Below, in pieces: positions 41,938 through 49,172 of a stretch of 64,000 nt of DNA. The translations under genes were made by a program, and so were the position numbers. The notes beneath the pieces are model-generated. The model saw only the letters and a program-made list of their open reading frames with translations, had not been told where the DNA came from and made no database searches. This DNA comes from Plut-88900 sp965116945 (lineage in GTDB: Bacteria > Chloroflexota > Dehalococcoidia > Plut-88900), in NCBI GenBank assembly GCA_965116945.1, contig OZ220734.1, forward strand, positions 124,001 to 188,000, in the 5' to 3' direction. The first letter of the stretch is position 1. The number at the start of each line of letters is the position of its first letter.

Positions 41938-41970
41938 AAGGCCCCCTGCCGACAGCGGCAAGGGGGCCTT
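41938..41970 (-). terminator. Terminator of the island lipoprotein gene
   Basis: On the minus strand, AAGGCCCCCTTGCCG pairs with CGGCAGGGGGCCTT apart from a one-base bulge. It begins 23 bp after the stop at 41993. T-rich sequence follows only loosely. Confidence 0.7.
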
Positions 41971-41992
41971 CATTCGGCTTTCGTTGCCCTGT

Positions 41993-42682
41993 CTATGGGG
42001 TTGTCCCGCAGTTAGGACTCAATAGCTGATAGACAGCCAATAGTCGGGCATTCAACGCATCCTCTTTGGCAATCACGGAATGGACATCTTCCCGTATGGC
42101 TATCCAGACGGCATCTGACAAGTCCTGTTCCCTTAACACCTCGATTATCTTGCCGTCCCGCCCTTCAGGGTCCGGAGGAACCTCAAAGCCCTGACCTCTA
42201 AGGGATGCTGCCAGCCGCGTCATTGCAAGATTTTTGAGGCGAAGGGCATCATTTGCGTCATCGGTAGCGTCATATATCTCTCGGGCCTCGCTGGATGCGC
42301 CAGGAAGGATCACTAATTGCCGAGAATTAAGGCCGCTCCCAAGTTCAACTGTCATGTCGCCCGTAATGTCACCAGACACCAACTCAAGGCCGTCAACAGC
42401 CGCTAGTTGACGGCTAATCCCCGGTGACCCTCCCATTTCTTCATAGCATCGGTCAATGGCAGTAAAGACTGGCGTCGGGCCGGTGGTCAGGTCCTCCCGC
42501 AAGTCTGACAATTCCTGTTGGGGCGGCATGGTAGGCGTGGGTATGGGGGTAGCGGTGGGTGTAGGTCTGGGGGTTGGAGTAGCGGTTGGCTGTGGAGTGG
42601 GGGTCGCGTTGGTGCAGGCCGTGATGATGACGATTATCCCCAATGACAAGATACTCCAAATGGCCTTTGCGCTAGTGCTCAA
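41993..42682 (-). CDS. Lipoprotein with Pro/Thr linker
   Basis: About 229 aa from a TTG at 42682 that sits seven bases after AAGGGGG. Signal peptide with hydrophobic core AIWSILSLGIIVIITAC, whose Cys is the likely lipidation site; then a linker (PTPQPTATPTPRPTPTATPI) and a helical domain of about 150 residues (ELSDLREDLTTGPTPVF, IDRCYEEMGG, LAMTRLAASLRGQGFEVP). The domain has no recognised family. The linker type is the same as in the core lipoproteins at 8880 and 29953, so this gene is at home in this host or a relative. A strong inverted repeat lies in its leader. Confidence 0.7.
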   Translation of the reverse strand: MSTSAKAIWSILSLGIIVIITACTNATPTPQPTATPTPRPTPTATPIPTPTMPPQQELSDLREDLTTGPTPVFTAIDRCYEEMGGSPGISRQLAAVDGLELVSGDITGDMTVELGSGLNSRQLVILPGASSEAREIYDATDDANDALRLKNLAMTRLAASLRGQGFEVPPDPEGRDGKIIEVLREQDLSDAVWIAIREDVHSVIAKEDALNARLLAVYQLLSPNCGTTP

Positions 42683-42722
42683 AATGGAACCCCCTTGTTG
42701 GCTGGTCGGGCTTGAGACACTT

Positions 42723-42821
42723 GCCAAAGCAATCCCAGTCGACGCGGGTCGCCATCAAGGGGGCGCGGGGTCTCGCTCCCGACACCAGCGAAACCGCGCG
42801 GGCCCCTGAGATTGCTTTGGC
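42723..42821 (-). promoter_or_regulatory. Long inverted repeat in the lipoprotein leader
   Basis: GCCAAAGCAATC (42723-42734) and GATTGCTTTGGC (42810-42821) are perfect complements. Between them the GC-rich core forms a second imperfect stem (GCGCGGTTTCGCT against AGCGAGACCCCGCGC on the minus strand). The structure ends 40 bp before the TTG start of the lipoprotein, so it would lie in its 5' leader. Confidence 0.5.
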
Positions 42822-42876
42822 GGCGTGAGTCTACCACAGTTTTGTATATCGGAGAGCTATCCATTTGGAGCCGTGT

Positions 42877-43944
42877 TGTACTCGTCCAGAAAGAAGGGTG
42901 ACACCTAGAGTGATGTCATGATGAGGATAGTAGACGGAACAGTAAGCAGGGCAAAGGCATTAGGTAAGCAGAGGGATTTATCCAGGGAGGGGAAACGGAG
43001 GTTGGCATGGTTTGACCATTACGAAGGGCACGGGCGGAATGCATCTCTAACGTGTCGTTACTTTGGGATAAGCCGGCAGACCTTTTACAAGTGGAAGGGG
43101 AGGTACGATCGAAGGCGTCTGGAAAGCTTGGAAGGGAGGTCACCCCGGCCCCGGAGGGTGAGGCAGCCCACGTGGAGCAGGGAACTGGTGCGAGCTGTGC
43201 TGGAGATGAGGGAGGAAAGGCCCAGATTGGGTAAGGACAAGTTGGTAGTCCTGCTAAGGGAGAAGGGATGGGAAGTGTCCACGTCAATGGTGGGAAGGAT
43301 ACTGAAGGCGTTGAAGGATAGAGGAGTGTTGAGGGAGCCGCCGATCAACGGGGTATCGGCCCGCAAGAGGATGCGCCAACGCCCCTATGCGGTGCGCAAG
43401 CCTAAAGGATATAGCGTGGCCGAGCCGGGGGACCTGGTAGAGGTGGTCACCCTGGACCTGAGGCCTCTGCCTGGGGTGATACTGAAGCACTTTACCGCCA
43501 GGGACCTGAGCAGCCGCTGGGATGTGATAGGGGTGTACACCCGGGCCACCGCCGTAACGGCCACGTCCTTCCTGGGGCAGGTGAGGGAGAGGATGCCCTT
43601 CAAGGTCAGTGCCATACAGGTAGATGGAGGCAGCGAGTTCTATGCCCAATTCGAAGATACCTGCAAGGAGTTGGGCATACGCCTCTTCGTACTTCCTCCC
43701 CGCTCTCCCAAGCTCAATGGTCATGTGGAAAGAGCCCAGCGTACCCACACGGAGGAGTTCTATGAGATCTACGACGGCGATCTCGATATGGCCTCTCTCA
43801 ACCATGCCCTTCGCAACGGGAGAAGGTCTACAATACCATCCGACCTCACCAGTCCCTCGGCTACCTCACCCCCCTTCAGTTCCTACGACAAAACTACACC
43901 CTAAAGAAGAACCTTGTGTGTCACTAATCTGCTGGACTAGTACA
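42877..43944. mobile_element. IS481-type insertion sequence, 1,068 bp
   Basis: The imperfect terminal inverted repeats begin TGTACTCGTCCAGAAAG at the left and TGTACTAGTCCAGCAG (reverse strand) at the right, and both contain TGACAC about 20 bp inside. They enclose one DDE transposase gene with a frameshift. No clear target duplication is seen at the ends. It separates the lipoprotein from the TIR cassette. Confidence 0.75.
42918..43927 (+). pseudogene. IS481-family transposase, frameshifted near the 3' end
   Basis: The N-terminal helix-turn-helix (ASLTCRYFGISRQTFYKWKG, RPRRVRQPTWSRELVRAV) is followed by the rve integrase core: first Asp in VVTLDLRPLPG, second in IQVDGGSEFYAQF, Glu in PKLNGHVERAQRTHTEEF. 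In the original frame the C-terminus becomes nonsense after HALRNG. One base missing at about 43814-43815 would restore the typical end REKVYNTIRPHQSLGYLTPL, which runs to a TAA at 43925-43927. So the copy is probably inactive unless frameshifting is programmed. Confidence 0.85.
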
Positions 43945-44141
43945 TCCACTTGTTGCCCCGTTGGGAACCACGTAGAATCCAACGGACTGCGAGAATTTAC
44001 ATACCCTAGGTGGATTGTTACAAGTAACACCCTACTTTGAGACAAAAACACTAAAGCCCTTGGCCAACCAATATAGCCTTCAGGCAATTGAATGGCACAA
44101 GAGCATGGGCGAGGACAATCAACAGTCATAGGAGTGATTCA

Positions 44142-46382
44142 GTGGCGCGAGCGTTTGTCACATACTCACATAAGGATTCGGAATTCGTGGATCAGTTGGT
44201 AACCGACCTCGAGAGTTCGGCTCTGGCTTTGGTATTCGACAAACGGATATTGCACCCAGGAGATTCGCTGCTGACAATTTTTGAAGAGATCAGCACAGTT
44301 GATTTCTTGTTGGTGGTGCTGTCGCCACATTCAGTGGAGAGTAACTGGGTTCAGAAAGAACTCTCGACGGCAGTAGTTAGAGAAATCGAAGATTCGGGCT
44401 TCAAAATCGTCCCTATTGTCAAGGAACGCTGCGAGCTGCCTCAGGGTTTGAAGCAAGCATTGTTAGACAAATACCATGCCCGGTTTCATGATAGAGAGTA
44501 TGAAGAGGTCGTGAAGGAGATTCTGCAAACTCTTTCTGCACCCAACGACGCAAGAGATTTGTATTCTGAGTTTCAAGGGGTGTCTAGTGACAACCCATTC
44601 CGACGTGTCAGAGCTGAGCATTTTGAGAATATCAGTACACTTGCTCGGTCTTATTCTGAACCTGAGGCTGCCCGATACGAGCGAATAGTCGAGACGAAGC
44701 CTGTCCTTCTAGAAGGCGGCAGAGGGTCTGGCAAGACGATGACCCTGAAATCGATGCTCCCCCAAGCTCTGATTTCACGCCACGGCCAAAGTAGGCTAGA
44801 CGAGACGAATGTCACCTACCTTGGCGTCTACCTTCGTTTTGTTCCGGGGTCTTTTGCGACGCAGGAACAAACAATCGAAGAGATTGTTGGCAAGAACCGC
44901 TGCATCAAGTTGTTCTTGACAGAGACGATCCTCAAATTGACATACGCGTTAGTGGAAGAGCTCCAATCTTGTGCCCAGGCAGGTGTGGTCCAAGCAACAA
45001 GTGCGCAAGAACGCCAGTTCGTATCTGAAGTCGCATATATCATCAGGCCATCCACGCCCAACGAACCAAAGATGACAACACTCGCTGATCTAACAGGATC
45101 GTTGTCTCGTGAGATGCGGTTCATTGTCGACTACGTGAGCCGTCGGATCTTCGGAGAAGACCGAAAATACGAAGGAGTGTTCCTTGGTATCGAAGACTTG
45201 AAACGTATCTGTCGCGCTTCAGTAACTACCTACCTGGCAAAGCCTGGGACGACAGTCTATTTCCTGTTGGATGAATTTGAGAATCTTCTGGCTTTCCAGA
45301 AAGTGGTTACGAATAGCATTCTCAAGGCCAGCGAGGCCGGACACTATTCAGTAAAAATAGCTACAAAAAAAGCTGCTCTGACAACATCGGAGACTCTAGA
45401 GGGGCAGGAGATTGAAGAACCACATGACTATTCTTCGGTTGATGTTGACTATAACCTCTCTGATGATCAAGAGCGTCGCTACTACAAGCAGCTATTGACC
45501 ACGATCTGTTCGCGTATCCTGTCTCATGAGAGATTCAGAGAAACAGACATCGACAAGATGCTAGAGCCTCCGCTTGAATGGGATGGCTTGGAAAGAGAGG
45601 ATCTTGATAAGGAGATGGCTTTGGTGTACGGGTGTCGCCAGTTGACAGATGAAGACCGCCACAGATTAGGACATGCTGCCGTCTATAGATTGCTTCACCA
45701 AGGCGGACGTAGAAGGAAACAATTCTCAGGTTTTGATGATCTGGCCACTCTTTCGTCCGGAATAATCAGACTCTTTCTAGAGCTGGCCGGCCTATCCTAT
45801 CATTTTGCCGTGCAAGAAGGGATTGATGTGAGGAGAGGACAGCCTATCGGTCGTGGCAACCAAACCAACGCAGCATATGCCCTATCAGACTATTACCTGA
45901 CGACTATCAGGAATAATGTGGCTACCGTTGGGCCTAAGATTCAACAGCTTGTGATTGACTTAGGCGACATCTTTCGGGCGAAACTGCTTAAGCATAACAG
46001 TGAGCCAGAAGGCGCTCGTTTGGCCATCCATGATCCACATCGGCTAGAAGAGCCAGCTTCTAGGGACGCCAGAGCAGTGTTGACTCAAGCTGTTATTCAC
46101 TCAGTCTTTCAGAATCCCTCTCGTCGAGGTGGAATGCGGCCTAAACACGTTACCGACGTTCAGCCTCAGGAGTTTATCCTCAATCGAGTCTATAGTCCCA
46201 GCCTCGCGATTTCGCCGCGGTCTAGGTGGCGAACACGGATGAGCACAGATGACCTGCTTGGGCTCATGGATCCGCTCCTTCGACAGAGTACCAAGTCAAG
46301 ATTGACACGACTTGCGAGTGGTTCGCCTACGGGTGGGTCTGATTCCCTGCAATCAGAATTCCCTCTGGAGGCTGAATCATGA
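44142..46382 (+). CDS. TIR-domain P-loop ATPase (putative defence effector)
   Basis: A 746-aa protein. Residues about 1-125 are a TIR domain: ARAFVTYSHKDSEFVDQLVT, FDKRILHPGDSLL and VVLSPHSVESNWVQKELSTA, which keeps the Glu (WVQKE) that is catalytic in NAD-cleaving TIRs. A P-loop follows: Walker A LEGGRGSGKTMTLKSM near residue 190 and Walker B VYFLLDEFENLLAF near 372, of ORC/STAND-like type. The rest is helical with no known repeat. The start is a GTG at 44142 with GGAG upstream; a TTG at 44088 is an alternative. The stop overlaps the next ATG by 4 bp. A phage-sensing, NAD-depleting role is inferred from domains, not shown. Confidence 0.82.
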   Translation: MARAFVTYSHKDSEFVDQLVTDLESSALALVFDKRILHPGDSLLTIFEEISTVDFLLVVLSPHSVESNWVQKELSTAVVREIEDSGFKIVPIVKERCELPQGLKQALLDKYHARFHDREYEEVVKEILQTLSAPNDARDLYSEFQGVSSDNPFRRVRAEHFENISTLARSYSEPEAARYERIVETKPVLLEGGRGSGKTMTLKSMLPQALISRHGQSRLDETNVTYLGVYLRFVPGSFATQEQTIEEIVGKNRCIKLFLTETILKLTYALVEELQSCAQAGVVQATSAQERQFVSEVAYIIRPSTPNEPKMTTLADLTGSLSREMRFIVDYVSRRIFGEDRKYEGVFLGIEDLKRICRASVTTYLAKPGTTVYFLLDEFENLLAFQKVVTNSILKASEAGHYSVKIATKKAALTTSETLEGQEIEEPHDYSSVDVDYNLSDDQERRYYKQLLTTICSRILSHERFRETDIDKMLEPPLEWDGLEREDLDKEMALVYGCRQLTDEDRHRLGHAAVYRLLHQGGRRRKQFSGFDDLATLSSGIIRLFLELAGLSYHFAVQEGIDVRRGQPIGRGNQTNAAYALSDYYLTTIRNNVATVGPKIQQLVIDLGDIFRAKLLKHNSEPEGARLAIHDPHRLEEPASRDARAVLTQAVIHSVFQNPSRRGGMRPKHVTDVQPQEFILNRVYSPSLAISPRSRWRTRMSTDDLLGLMDPLLRQSTKSRLTRLASGSPTGGSDSLQSEFPLEAES

Positions 46383-47338
46383 GGAGCGGGACGATTCGGC
46401 AATTGACATCACTGAAGCCCACAGTCGAGGGGCAAACAGAAGTCTTCATAGGGTGCGCTAGTTTTGAAGATCGATGTTTGGGCGTGCTCAGTTTGATGGC
46501 GCCAGATCATCGGTTTGACCATAGTTTTCTCTGTGTCTATGACGACTTCAGTGAAGCCAGGCGGACAAATGTCAAGACTATGACAGAATCGCTCAAGGCA
46601 CACGGTCCCTTGAGCGTACTCGACGCCTCGGAGGAGAATCCCTCGCGGTCAATTGCGGAGTTGCTGACACAAGTTCGCGCCATAGTGTCAAGATCGGGGG
46701 CTAGAGTCACTCTGGACATATCTACATTTACGAAACGGCACCTCTTGCTCTTGTTGCATGGTCTAGACGACGCAGGCATATGGGATTCACTTAGGATTCT
46801 CTACACCGAGCCTAAAGAGTACGTTGTTGACATGTACGTCCCCATGTCTATGGGAATCAAGGAGGTAGCACCTATCCCTACTTTCACTAATCTAAGGCCT
46901 TCGGACAAGCCCGTCCTACTAGTGATCATGCTCGGGTATGAAGGTGATAGAGCGATGGCCTTATTCCAATCCATCGAACCTAACGAAACGATGCTCTTAG
47001 TACCTAAGCCTGCGTATAGGCCCGAGTGGGAGGGGCGAACCGAGGAGCTCAACAACCAGCTAGTCACACTCTTAGGCGAAGATTCTATAGCCTATGCTGA
47101 CTCTCGGGATCCTGTTCAGGTGAAGACTGCCTTAGGCAGCATTCTGGGCACTCGCTATCCGACAAAGGACTGGACTTGTTTGGTTTCGCCGTTAGGGACG
47201 AAACCTCAAACTGTAGGCCTCTATTGCTTTTGGCGGGAGAATCCTGACTCCTGCGCGGTTGTTTATGCGCAACCCCTAAAGCACAATGAAAGATATTACT
47301 CTATGGGCTCGGGCCCGACATGGGAGCTAGGAAATTGA
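46379..47338 (+). CDS. Protein of unknown function, possibly two CARF-like Rossmann domains
   Basis: A 319-aa protein coupled to its neighbours (ATGA overlap upstream, 19-bp overlap downstream). It appears to contain two alpha/beta halves: residues 1-160 (VFIGCASFEDRCLGVLSLMA to ARVTLDISTFTKRHLLLLLH) and 165-319 (KPVLLVIMLGYEGDRAMALF to CLVSPLGTKPQTVGLYCFWR). Each half ends in a beta strand followed by a Thr-Lys motif, which recalls the GTK/TK motifs of CARF-type ligand-binding domains. I did not recognise a family, and the CARF reading is a hypothesis. No transmembrane or nuclease motif is seen. Confidence 0.6.
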   Translation: MRSGTIRQLTSLKPTVEGQTEVFIGCASFEDRCLGVLSLMAPDHRFDHSFLCVYDDFSEARRTNVKTMTESLKAHGPLSVLDASEENPSRSIAELLTQVRAIVSRSGARVTLDISTFTKRHLLLLLHGLDDAGIWDSLRILYTEPKEYVVDMYVPMSMGIKEVAPIPTFTNLRPSDKPVLLVIMLGYEGDRAMALFQSIEPNETMLLVPKPAYRPEWEGRTEELNNQLVTLLGEDSIAYADSRDPVQVKTALGSILGTRYPTKDWTCLVSPLGTKPQTVGLYCFWRENPDSCAVVYAQPLKHNERYYSMGSGPTWELGN

Positions 47339-48597
47339 TGGGATGCTCCCAGACTATTGACCCGCAGCCGATAAATCTGAAGTATCGATCTGGTGTCATG
47401 CTTGATGGAGTGTCGAGGCGACTTCATCGGCTAGACAAATACCCCGCAAAAATGATCCCCCACATGGCGAGATTTCTGATAGAAAGGGTATCCGAACCAG
47501 GGGATACCGTCTTGGACCCCTTTTGCGGCACGGGAACAGTAGTGCGTGAAGCGATCGCGCTCACTCGCAATGCCATAGGACTTGATGCCAATCCGCTAGC
47601 CACACTCTTCACTCGAGCAAAGGTAGGGTGCTACTCTCGGGTTCTGTTGGAGCAACAATTGGCAGAGCTCTTGGAGTCATTCAAAGCCGAAACGACCACT
47701 CACGTCCTGACGTTTCCAAACGCAGAATACTGGTTCACTCCAGCGACTCTACGAAAATTGGGAATCATTCGCTCAACTCTAGACTGCCTGTCCCAACAGC
47801 TACCAGGACCTTATCCTGACTTCTGGCGTGCCGTGCTAGCGTCTATTGTTCGTCAGTCAAGTAGAGCGGACACGCGAGGTCCCAAACCCTTCATCTCGAG
47901 ACATGCTCGCGAGAGTCGAGTGGGAAAACATTTCGACCCATTCAAGTTGTTTGCCAGTGCTGCCGAGGCTCGGATAGAGTTGCTGACCGGAAAGGGCAGT
48001 AATTTAGGCTACTGCCACGCGGAAGTGATAGACGGTAATGCCAAGAAACTACCTATTAGCATGAGTTCAACTCGTGTCGATGCGGTTGTGACATCTCCTC
48101 CGTACCTAAACGCCCAAGACTACTACAGATCCTGCAAGCTAGAACTGTGGATTGTTGGACTCCTTGGGCTGGATGCAAACAAGAAGTGGGCACGGGATGA
48201 TCTGATAGGAAGTGACAGAATTCCAATTGACCGACACTTGTTCGACCTTCCAATGCCTTCGCCTACGAGTCAAGCTGCGAGGGCGAGTCTAGTTTCGATT
48301 AATCCGAAGAGCGCGTGCGTTTTGACCAGATATACCTTGGATATGGCTACTGTCCTTTCTCAAATAAGACAAGTCCTGAAACCCGGGGGCCACTTTGCAT
48401 TGGTCTCAGGAGACAACACTCTTTCCAGCATTCCGATTCTAACCCACGATATTATCACTGAACTCGCATTGAGTTTAGGCTTCCAGCTAAAACATCACTA
48501 TGTAGACGCCATTCGGGATCGATGGGTACCTCCTTCCCGTAATGGCCACAACGGAATGATCCTTAATGATCACATACAAATCTTCCAGACACCCTAG
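47320..48597 (+). CDS. DNA methyltransferase (N6/N4 amino-MTase type)
   Basis: A 425-aa S-adenosylmethionine-dependent methylase. The N-terminal element HRLDKYPAKMIPHMARFLIE is followed by AdoMet motif I VLDPFCGTGTVVREAIA (about residue 65), then a 190-residue middle region and catalytic motif IV VVTSPPYLNAQDYYRSCKLE (about residue 257), and GGHFALVSGDNTL near the end. SPPY is commonest in N4-cytosine methylases but not decisive. The order places the possible target-recognition region between motifs I and IV. The start overlaps the preceding gene by 19 bp. As part of the TIR cassette it may mark self DNA; no restriction nuclease is coupled to it. Confidence 0.85.
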   Translation: MGARKLMGCSQTIDPQPINLKYRSGVMLDGVSRRLHRLDKYPAKMIPHMARFLIERVSEPGDTVLDPFCGTGTVVREAIALTRNAIGLDANPLATLFTRAKVGCYSRVLLEQQLAELLESFKAETTTHVLTFPNAEYWFTPATLRKLGIIRSTLDCLSQQLPGPYPDFWRAVLASIVRQSSRADTRGPKPFISRHARESRVGKHFDPFKLFASAAEARIELLTGKGSNLGYCHAEVIDGNAKKLPISMSSTRVDAVVTSPPYLNAQDYYRSCKLELWIVGLLGLDANKKWARDDLIGSDRIPIDRHLFDLPMPSPTSQAARASLVSINPKSACVLTRYTLDMATVLSQIRQVLKPGGHFALVSGDNTLSSIPILTHDIITELALSLGFQLKHHYVDAIRDRWVPPSRNGHNGMILNDHIQIFQTP

Positions 48598-48837
48598 TAG
48601 GTTTACGAAAAAGCCCAATCGCGGCAGATGCGATGTGGAGTACACCTGATAGACAACCGATAGCCGTTAAATATCAGGCTTAGTCAACCTAGTTCCTTTT
48701 GGGGAAGCTGCCAAACCACCGTTTATCGTCAGCGGAGTTTCCACGTATGGCATCCTGAGACGTTTGAACACCCAGTCAGCGCGCGTGACCGCTGCTAGCA
48801 GTCTTGACCTATAGACAGGTCAGCCGCAGGTAGGGTT
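48598..48837. other. Intergenic stretch between the methyltransferase and the NYN remnant
   Basis: Nothing recognisable: no open frame, hairpin or promoter of note. Confidence 0.3.
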
Positions 48838-49071
48838 TTGAAATTCTCATGGAGAGACTCAAAGTCGGATCAATGGTCTCCACGGACATGGAGTGCAATT
48901 AGCACCCTTGAGTTCCAACTCCGGCCCCTAGCAACTCTAATCACAGGCGACGTTGCCCAACCATCGTTGATTGAGTACATCCTGGCTGAAACCGCGAACT
49001 ACGGTGCGGTGATCACCCGACGCATCTATGGTGACTGGACGACTCCATTGACGTCTGGATGGATGGTGTAA
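48838..49071 (+). pseudogene. Remnant of a NYN-domain (LabA/DUF88-like) protein
   Basis: The frame encodes PLATLITGDVAQPSLIEYIL, AETANYGAVITRRIYGDWTT and PLTSGWMV, then stops. This matches the N-terminal strand-helix and the YGDW motif of bacterial NYN/PIN-like ribonucleases (usual form: a DADN strand, then an ILAE helix, then a RRIYGDW strand). The first Asp-x-Asp-Asn motif is degraded to TGDVA, and the remaining two thirds of the domain, including later acidic residues, are missing. It is probably a dead fragment left in the island. Confidence 0.55.
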
Positions 49072-49172
49072 ACCGAAGCCGTCGGCGAACTGACTCGGGC
49101 AACAGTCACCTATAGACTGGGGCTTGTGGTACGTTTTCATTCTATTTCTCGTTGACTAGATCGAATACCCCG

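Noticed and set aside
42872..43950. Target-site duplication flanking the IS481-type element
   Set aside because: The bases next to the two ends (CCGTGT and TCCACT) do not match.
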